Both the position numbers and the translations under genes were made by a program. From assembly GCA_015709495.1 (NCBI GenBank), contig CP054189.1, positions 1,488,001 to 1,552,000 of the forward strand: a stretch of 64,000 nucleotides of DNA. Reading direction: 5' to 3'. Numbering within the stretch: the first letter of the stretch is position 1; each line of letters starts with the position of its first letter. The DNA comes from Chthonomonadaceae bacterium (GTDB lineage: Bacteria; Armatimonadota; Fimbriimonadia; Fimbriimonadales; Fimbriimonadaceae). This document shows positions 27,042 to 36,489 of the stretch, in pieces. The notes under the pieces are model-generated. The model made no database searches. It was not told the origin of the DNA and worked only from the letters and a program-made list of their open reading frames with translations.

Positions 27042-27074
27042 CCAAACCGAAAACAGAGACTCAAGGTAGCAACG

Positions 27075-29900
27075 ATGAGAGCAGCAATCGCAAGAGTACT
27101 CGGAGTCGCAGCGGTAGGCGCCGTGGCTTCTGCCCTTTCCTTCGCGCAGGGCGACTGGGGCTTCCAGTGCGTGGACCCCGAAAACGAAACGCCCCGCACC
27201 GATGACCACTTGGCCACAGGAGTGGGCAACGATCTTATGATCAGCGCGATGGGCGTCAGCGGATCCGTCACGTACGGCGGCCAGAACGGGCCCTGCTATG
27301 CGCCGACCGCGGTGACCAACAACCTCGCGGGACGCTTCGGGTTCCAGGTCGGCTTCCTGGGTTCGGTGCAAGACCAAAACCCTGCCGACCCGCAGAACTC
27401 CGGTTTCCGTGACGACCTCATGGCGCTGACCGTAGGTATGCCCACCGACCCTTCGGGCTCCTATTGCTACGCCACGACGACCAAGAACGAAACGCGTACG
27501 CTTTGGGGCAGCGCCGGTTTTTCCCTTCTCTTTACGGGCGCCTCGAACCGCTACTACTACGCGGAGTCCACGCTCGACAACGTTTTCGTCCAACTCAAGA
27601 TCGACGTCGTTGCGGATGCCACGCGAATGCAGTGGACGCTCACGAACCTCGATACAGAGACCGCCAGCCTTGGGCTCTGGTTTGGGGCGAGCATGGGAAT
27701 GCTCACGGTCGCGGACTTCATTACCGACCTCAACGGCGCAAACCAGTCCCACAGCAACCTAGGGACGCTGACGCGGAGCTTTACCCGAAAACCCGGCTAC
27801 GTGTATCTCCCAGTTGGAAGGCCGCCGCGGACTGACCAGCGATACACTAGGGCCCTGGACCCGGCCAACTTCCCGACGATGATCGACTTCGTGTTCGGGC
27901 AGACCGCCAACTACGGAATGAGGATCGAAACCGGCGCTTCCCCTTCGACGACCGATCCGATTTCTGGGCAGAGCGACGCCACCGAAGCGTCCGAGTTCGT
28001 TCTCGGGAAGCAGACCTTCCTTATGGGCGGTCCGGGTGGCGATCCCACGTTTAGCGACGTGACGTTGCCCGATACGAACTTCCTCCAGAGCGTCGGCTTT
28101 ATTCAAAAGTACGGCGAGTTGCCAGTGCCGGCCAATGGCTCGCGCACGATCGTTCAGTACGTGCGATCCACCTGGGGTGAGGCGAATTACGCGCTTCCGT
28201 ACGCTGCCGTGGTCGACGCTCCAAGGCTCGTGGCCAACGACCCCAACGATCCCGCTGAGTTGAGGCCGAACCCGATGACGATTCGGGTCTATGTGGACAA
28301 CGTAGGCGGCTATGCCTTGGTCAACCAAGAAATCCCGCTCAACGACGTGAAGATTACGCTGACGCTTCCGCCAGGACTTTCGATGGCCCCTGGCGACACA
28401 GCTCAGAAGACGATCACGGTCGTTCAGCCTTATGCGATCGAGTTCGTTGACTTTTCCGTGGTGTCCGACGGCATCATCAACGGCAGTTTGCCGTACTCGG
28501 TGAAGATCGAACCGATCCCAGGCCCTACGAAGGTCATCAGCGGCAATATCCAGGTGGCGACGGCGCCCCGACTCGACGTCCTTTCCGATGCGAACCTAGT
28601 GACGTTCCCCTGGCAGTTCCAGGACACCTCGCTGGAGAACATCCTGGGCCTGAACAACCCGACCGACTTCCAGGCGTATCGTTGGGACCCGCAACTGAGC
28701 GGCTACATCCCGGCGACCAATGCCGAGCGCGGAAAGAGCCTTTGGCTCGTGAGCAACAGCAATTACGGTTCGGTGGTCCTCAGCGGCTCGCCGCAGATTC
28801 CTGGCGACATCGCCACGGGAGCTCCTCTGATCCAATTGCGCTCGGGTTGGAACCTGATCGGTAACCCGTATCCCTATGCGGTTCCGCTCGGCCAACTCGT
28901 CGGCGTCTCGGCCGCCAATCCGCAGTTCTCCTACACCTTCGCTGAACTTGTTGCGCAGGGCGTTCTGAGCGGCGCGGTCGTGTTCTGGGACAACAACACG
29001 CAGGATTACACGTTCGTGCAAGGCTCTGACGCGGTCCTCCAGGCCAATCGAGGTTACTGGATGTTCGTCAACACCTTGCAGGACGTGACGATCTCGTATC
29101 CCAGCGTCTATGCGCTGGGACTTCCCGGTTCATTCCGAGGCGGAGAGTCTTGGAGCCAGTCGGACAAGCAGTGGCGATTGCAGCTTTCGGTTCGGTCAGA
29201 GAACTCGCTCGACGCTCAGAACTTCGTGGGCGTTGCGCGAACCGAGGCTGAAGCCCGTTTGAACCGGATCTACGAGCCGCCGACGTCGCCCGTTCATGAC
29301 GTGAACCTCGCAGTCGAAGAGATCATCGACGGTTCACCGGCGCGATTGGCGCAGACTCTCACGACCGGCCAAGCTCGAAAGACGTGGAAGCTCATGGCGA
29401 CGGCGCAAACCGCGGGCCAGTTCACTCTCACGTGGCCTAACCTCACGACCGTGCCGAAGAACGTTCGGTTCCGAATCACGGACGTCGCCACGGGCGAGAC
29501 CCGCGACCTTCGCCAGACTTCGGGCTACACGTTTGTGATGAACGACGCCGGCACCCGCGAGTTCCGACTCGAAATGAGCCCCGGCGCAGCATCGCGAGCC
29601 GTGATTGGCAACGTCGTCGTGAATCGGGATGGCCGCGATGCGATCTCGCCCTTCGTCATCAACTACTCGCTTTCGAGCGAAGCTACAACGACGGTTCGCA
29701 TCCTTTCGGGTAGCGGACGCGAGGTGTTCACCGTCTCGCGAGGCCGTGCAGACTCTGCTGGCGAGAACTCCGTGACGTGGATGCTGCGAGACAACGCGAA
29801 TCGGTTGGTCGCTCCGGGGTCTTATCGCGTGGAGATCCTTGCCGAGACCGATGGCGGCGACCGCGTGAGAAAGGTCATTCCTATCAACGTGGTGCGCTAG
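27075..29900 (+). CDS. Large secreted protein with FlgD-like C-terminal Ig domain
   Basis: This is 941 residues starting MRAAIARVLGVAAVGAVASA with signal cleavage near 'SFAQGDWG'. The upstream ATG at 26982 is less likely because it would put the hairpin inside the coding sequence. The middle is beta-rich with repeated 'GWNLIGNPYPYAVPLGQL'-type blocks (as in T9SS-like or adhesin proteins). The C-terminal ~90 residues ('VRILSGSGREVFTVSRG', 'VTWMLRDNANRLVAPGSYRVEILA') match the FlgD-type Ig fold used in surface proteins. It is probably surface-exposed; exact role unknown. Confidence 0.6.
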   Translation: MRAAIARVLGVAAVGAVASALSFAQGDWGFQCVDPENETPRTDDHLATGVGNDLMISAMGVSGSVTYGGQNGPCYAPTAVTNNLAGRFGFQVGFLGSVQDQNPADPQNSGFRDDLMALTVGMPTDPSGSYCYATTTKNETRTLWGSAGFSLLFTGASNRYYYAESTLDNVFVQLKIDVVADATRMQWTLTNLDTETASLGLWFGASMGMLTVADFITDLNGANQSHSNLGTLTRSFTRKPGYVYLPVGRPPRTDQRYTRALDPANFPTMIDFVFGQTANYGMRIETGASPSTTDPISGQSDATEASEFVLGKQTFLMGGPGGDPTFSDVTLPDTNFLQSVGFIQKYGELPVPANGSRTIVQYVRSTWGEANYALPYAAVVDAPRLVANDPNDPAELRPNPMTIRVYVDNVGGYALVNQEIPLNDVKITLTLPPGLSMAPGDTAQKTITVVQPYAIEFVDFSVVSDGIINGSLPYSVKIEPIPGPTKVISGNIQVATAPRLDVLSDANLVTFPWQFQDTSLENILGLNNPTDFQAYRWDPQLSGYIPATNAERGKSLWLVSNSNYGSVVLSGSPQIPGDIATGAPLIQLRSGWNLIGNPYPYAVPLGQLVGVSAANPQFSYTFAELVAQGVLSGAVVFWDNNTQDYTFVQGSDAVLQANRGYWMFVNTLQDVTISYPSVYALGLPGSFRGGESWSQSDKQWRLQLSVRSENSLDAQNFVGVARTEAEARLNRIYEPPTSPVHDVNLAVEEIIDGSPARLAQTLTTGQARKTWKLMATAQTAGQFTLTWPNLTTVPKNVRFRITDVATGETRDLRQTSGYTFVMNDAGTREFRLEMSPGAASRAVIGNVVVNRDGRDAISPFVINYSLSSEATTTVRILSGSGREVFTVSRGRADSAGENSVTWMLRDNANRLVAPGSYRVEILAETDGGDRVRKVIPINVVR

Positions 29901-29926
29901 GCCGAGAGGCCATAAGACAAGAAATG

Positions 29927-29952
29927 GGGTCAGCCTAGCGCTGGCCCTTTTT
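29927..29952 (+). terminator. Intrinsic terminator after the 941-residue protein
   Basis: GGGTCAGC pairs with GCTGGCCC (one G-T) over a 5-nt loop and is followed by TTTTT. Classic Rho-independent layout, 26 nt after the stop codon. Confidence 0.75.
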
Positions 29953-29982
29953 CGTCCTTACCAAGAGAACGATGGTACTTGG

Positions 29983-29988
29983 TAGACT
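29983..29988 (+). promoter_or_regulatory. -10-like box TAGACT before the OstA-like gene
   Basis: TAGACT ends 10 nt before ATG 29999, downstream of the terminator. It fits the leaderless pattern and argues for that start over ATG 29972. Confidence 0.35.
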
Positions 29989-29998
29989 CGTCGAAACA

Positions 29999-31996
29999 AT
30001 GATGGGCTGGAAGCGAGGATTCCTAACGGTCGCTTGCGTTGGGGCGTTGAGTCTGATCGCCTTCGCGCAGAACGCTTCCATTCGGCTCACTAGCTATCCG
30101 GCCATGAGCGTTGCCGACGGACGCAGCAGCCTTACGATTACCGCAGAGGTCAGGGAGCGTGGGGGCAAGCTGGTGCCGGACGGCACGAAAATCGTGTTTT
30201 CCACGACGATAGGGAGCTTCCGGGAGCCGGTCGTGGAGACCAGCGGCGGAATGGCCCGGGGCATCCTCGTTGCAGGATCGATCGCCGGAACGGCCCGAAT
30301 CACGGCTTCAGCGCTCACCTTCAGCGCGGTTTCCACACTCGACATCGAATTCGTCAGCGATCGGTCGCTGCTGAATTCCGCCAAAGAGTACATCGAGGTC
30401 ACCGCAAGCCCCTACCTCATGTACAGCACCGACCTTCGGATTCTGGGCGCCGCGGGTTCGGACCGAGGGGTCTCCCTTCGCTACCGCGAGGTCGAAGTCG
30501 ACGCGGACGACGTTCAACTCAACGTACCCACCTACGAACTTCGGGCCCGGAAGGCACTGCTGAGGATCGGCAAGCATAAATACTTCTTCGACGACCTCTA
30601 CCTGAAGCTCAACGAGAGAAGGGGGTATGGCACGACGACGGCGACCCTTCCGGTGCCCCGATTGGTGCAAGTGGGAACGAAGTTCGTTCCCGTAGTCGAG
30701 GAGCGCGAGAGGTACGGGATCGTTCAGATTTCGGCCTCGTCGCTGCGACTGCCTTCGGAGTTCGTCCCGCCTTCGCTGTTCGAGTTTGAAGACTTGAGCG
30801 AGGCGGCCACCGCGATCTCTGCGAAGAAGGCCGTGGTGTTTCCTCGTAAGGAGGTCCACTTCCATAGCGCTGAGATCTATGTCGGACCTACGCGGGTCCT
30901 CAAGCTGCCGCTCTTCCAGGTCAGCATCTACGGCCAGACGCCCATTTTGACCGAGCAGATATTCAACGTCTACGACAACCAGGTCTCGGTCAATTACCCT
31001 CATTATCTTTCCCTTCGACCCGGAACCACGAGCTTGCTCCGGTTCCGCGCGGGTGACCAGTACGGCAGGAACTATTCCACCAGCGGCGGGATGTTCATGG
31101 ATTACGAGTTGAACTGGAACCAGGGCGACGACATGGACGGGGGCATGATCTTTAGTGGAATCGGGAGGAGCGATTGGGGAGCGGGCATCCGGCAGTATTG
31201 GAAATTCAACGATCGGGCGAGCATGAGCGCGCAGGTCGATTTTCCCGCACACAAGAGCCTCTTTGGCTCCGGAATGGTTCAGCACGCGTTCGATGGGTTT
31301 CAGGCCACGCTCAGCGCGAATAGCTCCCGGTCGATCCGAGGCCCCAAATACCAAAGCGAAAACTACGCATTCGTCGTAGAAAAGGACCCGACGCGCCTGG
31401 GCTCTTACGGCAAGCTCTATCTCGGACTGACGGCGACGCAGAGCCGAACTCAATCGACCTACTTCAATCGAGAACAGGAAGCCTACGGAGCCCGCGCGAG
31501 ATTCCAGATGATCCCGAAAGCGGTTGATCGGGATACGACGCTCAACGCTTCGGCCATGGTGAGCCGCCTTTATGGTTCGAACACGAACGAGGGCTTGACC
31601 TTCCTGGCGGATTTCTCGCTCAGCCGACGATTGGGGAGGAGCGCTTCGATGCTGGTCTCCTACAACTTCGCCGAGGACGCCTACACCAGTTCGCTCACAG
31701 GCAGGCACTCGTTGAGTTTGCAGACCTACTATTCGGCAGGCAATACGTCGATCTCGCTTTTCGGCAGCAAGAGTCTCGACCTCGACCGGCACAACTACTT
31801 CGTGGATGCGAGCTACCGGCTCAGCAGCCTTTGGAGGCTTTCGAGCTCCCACACGATCTCGCGCTATGTGGGCCAGGCCTACGTCGACGGCTACTACATG
31901 ATTTCCTATCGACTCGGGTATCGAGAAGTCGGTTTGCTGTATTCCACCGACACGAAACGCCTCGGAATCCAGATCCTCGGTGCTTACATTGATTAG
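29999..31996 (+). CDS. Outer-membrane barrel with Ig and OstA-like domains (LptD-like)
   Basis: This is 665 residues, starting MMGWKRGFLTVACVGALSLIAFAQ with a signal peptide. Residues 25-115 are a Big_1/invasin-like Ig domain ('LTITAEVRERGGKLVPDGTKIVFST'). Residues 120-230 look like an OstA/LptA segment ('RYREVEVDADDVQLNVPTYELRARKALLRIG'). From about 280 on the sequence alternates like a transmembrane beta-barrel ('DYELNWNQG', 'GAGIRQYWKFND', 'VSYNFAED', ending in 'LGIQILGAYID'). LptD inserts LPS in the outer membrane. The Ig extension is unusual for LptD, so I call it LptD-like. Confidence 0.58.
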   Translation: MMGWKRGFLTVACVGALSLIAFAQNASIRLTSYPAMSVADGRSSLTITAEVRERGGKLVPDGTKIVFSTTIGSFREPVVETSGGMARGILVAGSIAGTARITASALTFSAVSTLDIEFVSDRSLLNSAKEYIEVTASPYLMYSTDLRILGAAGSDRGVSLRYREVEVDADDVQLNVPTYELRARKALLRIGKHKYFFDDLYLKLNERRGYGTTTATLPVPRLVQVGTKFVPVVEERERYGIVQISASSLRLPSEFVPPSLFEFEDLSEAATAISAKKAVVFPRKEVHFHSAEIYVGPTRVLKLPLFQVSIYGQTPILTEQIFNVYDNQVSVNYPHYLSLRPGTTSLLRFRAGDQYGRNYSTSGGMFMDYELNWNQGDDMDGGMIFSGIGRSDWGAGIRQYWKFNDRASMSAQVDFPAHKSLFGSGMVQHAFDGFQATLSANSSRSIRGPKYQSENYAFVVEKDPTRLGSYGKLYLGLTATQSRTQSTYFNREQEAYGARARFQMIPKAVDRDTTLNASAMVSRLYGSNTNEGLTFLADFSLSRRLGRSASMLVSYNFAEDAYTSSLTGRHSLSLQTYYSAGNTSISLFGSKSLDLDRHNYFVDASYRLSSLWRLSSSHTISRYVGQAYVDGYYMISYRLGYREVGLLYSTDTKRLGIQILGAYID

Positions 31997-33800
31997 CGCG
32001 ATCGCGGCGTCCCTGCTGGGGATGTCGGTCGCCTTCGGGCAATCGTTCGGCAGATTCGGCTATACGGGCGCCCTGCCGGTTCCGGGATTCGAGGTCGACA
32101 AGGCTGGCTTCCGGGTTCGTCACGACGCGGCGGACTGGTTTCGATTTCAGAAGCCCTCCGACGTCTGGCGTCCGCTCTTGGTGAACGAACTCGGACAAAC
32201 GGTTATGCTCTCCGGCGTGGCGCTTTCTCCGGGGAAGCTGAAAGTGGACCTTCTTGCGCCTGGGTTCCTCCTGCACTTTCATTACGGTTTCTCTTTCAGC
32301 GTGTCCTCGCTTTCGAGCCCCTATCTGACGTGGTTTGAAGGAAGCGTCGGCCCCGGGTTGCCAACGCCGGAGACAAGTTGGGTGCTTGTGACGTTTCGCG
32401 ACAACCAACCTCCGGTGTTGCTCGCGTTTCCATCCTCGCCCCAAGCGGTGAAGATCACAGGAAAGACGGGAGACTGGAAGATTCAGTCCGCCAAGCCTTT
32501 CGAGGGGTGGGTCCGAATTTGCGCTCCGATCGGGGCGGTTCCGTTTGCGGCGAATTCGGTTTCGCGGTTGGGCGAGTTGGTGCAGAGGATCACTTCGTCG
32601 ACCCCCTACTTCGTTCAGGAGTCGCCGAGGCTCCTGGAGTCGAGCTTGGTGGACGATCCTGGCGGCGTCACCCTCACCTGGAAGTTCGATCGGGCAGGGG
32701 CGCTCTTGCCGACGCCGGCCACCCTAGCCCAACTCGGAGGCTACGACCTCAAGCTGCGAGGGGACACGGTGCGGCTATCGAGTTTCGATGAGAGCGGCCC
32801 GCACGTGGTGGCTAGGGGAACTGAGGTTTCGTTGCGGTTCCCCGTGATTCGGATTCCGACGGGCAGAAGTCTTGCGACGGGCGGTATCGATCTCGCCCCT
32901 CCGGCGACGGTCTCCTGGGCCGACATTCCGAGCGTGGTCGAATTGGGCCTGGCGAACCTCATTTCCGCCCGGCCCCCAGAATCCCGCGCGTTGGCAGAGC
33001 AACTGTACGGGGAGTTCATGGCGCAGACGATCTACGTCGAAGAGCCTCTGACTCAAGCCCGGTTGCCTTTCGACTCGGATGGGCGGGGCGCAGACCTTGC
33101 GGCAGCCCACGCGCTCCTTTCCCAATGCATGATGACCGCCGAAAAGGCGACCTCGGAGCCGAATTCGCTGCTGACCTCGCTCACCTGGCGGAGGGACTGG
33201 AGAACCTGGCGCTTCTGGGGCAAGGACCCCACGGCTTCAAGGAGGGCGACGGCGATCGCGGCGGTTGCGGGCGCGCTTTGCCCCGAGCCGATTCGCAGGC
33301 TTGACGCAGCGATGTTTCAGGCTGGATTGGCAGCCGAAGAGGGGCTGCGAACTTGGCAGGGCAGGCAGGGGCTTCCGATTTCGGGCCCGCCCACCGTCGA
33401 ACCTCTCGATTCTCTTCGGAGGGCCTTGTTCGCGATGAAGCCCACAGACGCGGGGGTAGCTCTCTTGGAGGGGTTTTTGAGCGAAATCCGGGTGTATGGA
33501 CCTCAGGCTTTTAGCGCTTCCTCAGTCGAGGGCGCGGTCATGTTGGAGTGGCGCGAGGCCGCAGGCGCGGAGTTCTCGGTCATCCTCGCTTCGGGTTATC
33601 CGGTCGATATCGCTTCGGGAGAGAACGTGGACCTCAAAGAAGTCGGTGAAGCGCTTGGGTTCACGGTTGTCAAAGGAATATCGAAGGGCGAAGGCGTTTG
33701 CAGCCTGAGAGTGACCCTTCCCACTTGGGCCAAGCCCCTTCCCAAGATGCCCGCTGCGCCGCGGTACTCGGAATCCGTCATTGCGCCCGATCCGCGTTGA
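31980..33800 (+). CDS. Large exported protein of unknown function
   Basis: This 606-residue protein starts at GTG 31980 inside the last 17 nt of the barrel gene, so the two are translationally linked. A signal peptide (LISAIAASLLGMSVAFGQ) opens it. I recognise no family. Noticeable are a beta-rich N-terminal half and an alpha-helical section around 330-490 ('SRALAEQLYGEFMAQTIYVEE', 'DLAAAHALLSQCMMTAEKA'). Its location next to an OstA-like barrel makes a periplasmic or outer-membrane partner plausible. Its 3' end overlaps nadB (convergent) by 23 nt. Confidence 0.6.
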   Translation: MLTLISAIAASLLGMSVAFGQSFGRFGYTGALPVPGFEVDKAGFRVRHDAADWFRFQKPSDVWRPLLVNELGQTVMLSGVALSPGKLKVDLLAPGFLLHFHYGFSFSVSSLSSPYLTWFEGSVGPGLPTPETSWVLVTFRDNQPPVLLAFPSSPQAVKITGKTGDWKIQSAKPFEGWVRICAPIGAVPFAANSVSRLGELVQRITSSTPYFVQESPRLLESSLVDDPGGVTLTWKFDRAGALLPTPATLAQLGGYDLKLRGDTVRLSSFDESGPHVVARGTEVSLRFPVIRIPTGRSLATGGIDLAPPATVSWADIPSVVELGLANLISARPPESRALAEQLYGEFMAQTIYVEEPLTQARLPFDSDGRGADLAAAHALLSQCMMTAEKATSEPNSLLTSLTWRRDWRTWRFWGKDPTASRRATAIAAVAGALCPEPIRRLDAAMFQAGLAAEEGLRTWQGRQGLPISGPPTVEPLDSLRRALFAMKPTDAGVALLEGFLSEIRVYGPQAFSASSVEGAVMLEWREAAGAEFSVILASGYPVDIASGENVDLKEVGEALGFTVVKGISKGEGVCSLRVTLPTWAKPLPKMPAAPRYSESVIAPDPR

Positions 33801-35286
33801 AGTGGAGCCCTACGTTTTCCTCGCGCCGGATCGCCCCCTCCACCACGTAGCTGGCCGCAGTAAGAAGGTTGAGCGTTTCAAGCGGGTACGGCGAGTACGG
33901 CGCTTCGTGAGCCGCGGAGTACTCCTCAAACAGCTTTGATATCTGTCCGCGCGCCCGGAGCAACCCCTCATCCGTCCTCACGACGCCCGCAAAGTCCGAC
34001 ATCGTGTGCTGAAGCGTCCGCCTGATCACGATCGCTTCCGTCTCGGGGATGCACTTCGGGCATTGGAATTCAGCGACTTCGCCCGGCAAAGGAGGTTCGG
34101 CGGTGCAGGCGCTTGCCGCTTCCGATCCGAACACCAGGGCCTCCAAGAGGCTGTTGCTCGCGAGCCGGTTCGCCCCATGAACGCCCGTACACGAAACCTC
34201 TCCCGCCGCATAGAGCCCAGGGATCGAGGTGCGTCCCGAGAGATCGGTCTTGACTCCTCCGCAGGAGTAGTGCTGGGCGGGCGTCACGGGAATCCAGTCC
34301 TTATCGGCTTCGAGCCCGATCGAAAGCAGCCTTTCGTAGATTGTGGGGAACTTCGTGCGGATCTCGCGCGACGACAGGTGCGTCATGTCGAGGTACACGC
34401 ACCACGTCTTGTGCTTCTTCATCTCGGAGTCGATCGCCCTTGCGACGATGTCTCTTGGCGCGAGTTCGAGGCGTTCGTCGTAATCGTACATGAACCTCCG
34501 CCCAAGGTGGTTGCGCAAGGTCCCACCGGCCCCTCGACACGCCTCGGAGATCAGGAATCCCCGGAGTTGAGGATGATAGAGCGCCGTCGGGTGGAACTGC
34601 ATGAACTCCATGTTTTCGAGGGTAGCGCCGAGCGCGTGAGCCAGCCCGACGCCGTCTGCCGTGGCAACGCGCGGGTTGGTCGTGTGAAGGTACATCACGC
34701 CGCAACCCCCAGTGGCAAGGAGGGTCGCCCGGGCCTCCATCACCCGCGGCCCCAGTCCTTCGACCTGGACCGAAGCGCCGACGCAGCGCCCTTCAAACGC
34801 GTGCAGGGCCGTCGCGTACGCGTTTTCAATGACCGTGATGTTGGGATGGGCGCGAATGGAGTCGATCATGGTCCGCTCGATCTCCCATCCAGTGCGGTCC
34901 TTCGAGTGAACGATTCGCCTCTGGCTGTGGCCGCCTTCGAGGCCGAGGTCCAGACCCCCAGGCCCGCGATCGAACGGAACGCCGAGCGACAGCAACCACT
35001 CGATTGCGGCGGGCGCGTTTTGCACAAGGAATCGAACGGCGAGGGGATCGCAAAGCCCCGCGCCCGCGATCAGCGTGTCCTGCTCGTGGAGTTCCCAAGA
35101 GTCGGCCTCACCCACCGCCGCAGCGATTCCGCCCTGAGCGTAGCTGGTGTTGGCTTCGCTGGCCGCGGACTTTGTAACGACGCCGACGGTCCCCTGCTCA
35201 GCCGCGCGAAGGGCGAAGGTCAGCCCTGCCAGACCGCTCCCGATGGCCAAGTAGTCGAACCTCAAACCCACCCTCGCACGAAGCAC
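33778..35286 (-). CDS. nadB: L-aspartate oxidase
   Basis: This 502-residue flavoprotein oxidises L-aspartate to iminoaspartate in NAD synthesis. FAD binding: 'YLAIGSGLAGLTFALRAAE'. Active-site region: 'NTSYAQGGIAAAV', 'GGHSQRRIVHSKDRTGWEI', and 'YSCGGVKTDLSGRTSIPGLYAAGEVSCTGVHGANRLASNSLLEALV'-type succinate dehydrogenase-like motif. GTG 35286 is used; a GTG/TTG a few codons on is possible. nadA and nadC are not in the window. Confidence 0.95.
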   Translation of the reverse strand: MLRARVGLRFDYLAIGSGLAGLTFALRAAEQGTVGVVTKSAASEANTSYAQGGIAAAVGEADSWELHEQDTLIAGAGLCDPLAVRFLVQNAPAAIEWLLSLGVPFDRGPGGLDLGLEGGHSQRRIVHSKDRTGWEIERTMIDSIRAHPNITVIENAYATALHAFEGRCVGASVQVEGLGPRVMEARATLLATGGCGVMYLHTTNPRVATADGVGLAHALGATLENMEFMQFHPTALYHPQLRGFLISEACRGAGGTLRNHLGRRFMYDYDERLELAPRDIVARAIDSEMKKHKTWCVYLDMTHLSSREIRTKFPTIYERLLSIGLEADKDWIPVTPAQHYSCGGVKTDLSGRTSIPGLYAAGEVSCTGVHGANRLASNSLLEALVFGSEAASACTAEPPLPGEVAEFQCPKCIPETEAIVIRRTLQHTMSDFAGVVRTDEGLLRARGQISKLFEEYSAAHEAPYSPYPLETLNLLTAASYVVEGAIRREENVGLHFNADRAQ

Positions 35287-35398
35287 CTCATCGTATGGCG
35301 ATTATGGCGGAGGCGGTCCGATTTCGGACGGAGAGGCTCGACTTCGCCGGATCGCGAAGGAATCGCAAGCGCAAGAAGCGAATCCAAAGTGACCTGAC

Positions 35399-36157
35399 AT
35401 GAGCAAGATTCCAATCGCTTTGCAACTGTATTCTGTGCGCGACGAGTGCCAAGAGGATTTCCTCGACGTGATTCGCAAAGTCGGGGAAATGGGCTATCAG
35501 GGCGTCGAGTTCGCAGGGTTTCATGGCCGGACTGCAGGTGAGGTGAGGTCGGCCCTCGACGCCGCTGGCCTCGCTTGCGCGGGGAGCCACACCGGCATCG
35601 GCGCGCTGGCCGACGAATCCTTCGACGCCACTCTCGACTACCTTGCTGAAGTCGGATGTCCCTACGTGATCGTGCCGGGGATTCCGGAGGAGATGCGAAG
35701 CACGCCCCATGCTTGCGCCGACACCGCCCGCCGGTTCTCCGATCTTTGCGCCCGAATCGAAGAGAGGGGGATCCGGGCGGGGTACCACTGCCATTACGGC
35801 GACATGGTGCAGCTCGCCGACGGTCGGACCGCTTGGTACATCCTCGGCTCGATGACCCCGAGATCGTTCGTCCTGCAATACGACACGGCGAACGGGATGT
35901 CCGCGGGCAGCGACCCCGTTCAGCCGATCCGAGACTGGCCCGGCCGCGGCGAGACGATCCATCTGAAGGAGTGGGCCGGCAGACACGGAGCAGCGCCGAT
36001 CGGTGAAGGGGATGTCCCTTGGACGGAGGTCTTCGCAGCTTGCGAGCAACTGGGCGGGACGGTTTGGTACATCGTCGAGCACGAGGGCGAATCGAACCTG
36101 CCTTCGCTGGAAGCTGCGCGGCGTTGCCTTTCCAACTTGAGGGCGATGGGGAAGTGA
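35399..36157 (+). CDS. Xylose isomerase-like TIM-barrel sugar phosphate isomerase
   Basis: This 252-residue protein matches the AP-endonuclease-2/xylose isomerase-like barrel: 'IALQLYSVRDECQEDF', 'MGYQGVEFAGFHG', 'AGYHCHYGDMVQL', 'LQYDTANGM', 'IHLKEW' and 'WYIVEHEG'. The Glu, Asp and His residues expected to hold the metal are present. The substrate is unknown; many relatives work on inositol or hydroxypyruvate. It is divergent from nadB. It may be terminated by the hairpin at 36230-36268. Confidence 0.86.
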   Translation: MSKIPIALQLYSVRDECQEDFLDVIRKVGEMGYQGVEFAGFHGRTAGEVRSALDAAGLACAGSHTGIGALADESFDATLDYLAEVGCPYVIVPGIPEEMRSTPHACADTARRFSDLCARIEERGIRAGYHCHYGDMVQLADGRTAWYILGSMTPRSFVLQYDTANGMSAGSDPVQPIRDWPGRGETIHLKEWAGRHGAAPIGEGDVPWTEVFAACEQLGGTVWYIVEHEGESNLPSLEAARRCLSNLRAMGK

Positions 36158-36229
36158 GGGGCTCGTCGTTCTCGAGGTTCCGCACCCCCTCGTGGATCGA
36201 GTTTGCTCCGGTCGGCCTCTGGTTGGGGC

Positions 36230-36268
36230 AAAGTCCCTCGCTCGGGGTCCGCTTTGCGAGGGGCCTTT
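36230..36268 (+). terminator. Hairpin downstream of the isomerase gene
   Basis: AAAGTCCCTCGC pairs imperfectly with GCGAGGGGCCTTT over a 13-nt loop. It ends in TTTGAGG, so only a weak U-run is present. Probable terminator before the tRNA. Confidence 0.4.
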
Positions 36269-36349
36269 GAGGGCCTCCAGGGTCGCGCTCCAGAAGAGGT
36301 ATATTTGAGTTCCTTGAGAGGGCCGGTCTAAAGGTCGGCTCTCACGCCC

Positions 36350-36424
36350 GGGCGGTTGGCACAGTGGTAGCGCGCCTCGTTCACACCGAGGAGGTCACTG
36401 GTTCAAATCCAGTACCGCCCACCA
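36350..36424 (+). tRNA. tRNA-Val (anticodon CAC)
   Basis: A complete cloverleaf: acceptor GGGCGGT pairs with ACCGCCC, followed by discriminator A and an encoded CCA. The anticodon stem CCTCG/CGAGG encloses loop TTCACAC, giving anticodon CAC (36382-36384). The T-loop is GGTTCAAATCC. It reads valine codon GUG, common in this GC-rich sequence. It is a single gene. Confidence 0.97.
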
Positions 36425-36489
36425 CCTTCTTCTTGTCCCTACCGGACACATGGGTTACACCCCGACCGCCTCGATGGGGTCTGCCACGC

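Noticed and set aside
30308-31852. 514-codon minus-strand frame opposite the barrel gene
   Set aside because: No recognisable motifs and Arg-rich; it is the antisense of the exported barrel protein.
34006-35397. 463-codon plus-strand frame opposite nadB
   Set aside because: nadB has complete, unmistakable motifs on the minus strand; the frame is its mirror.
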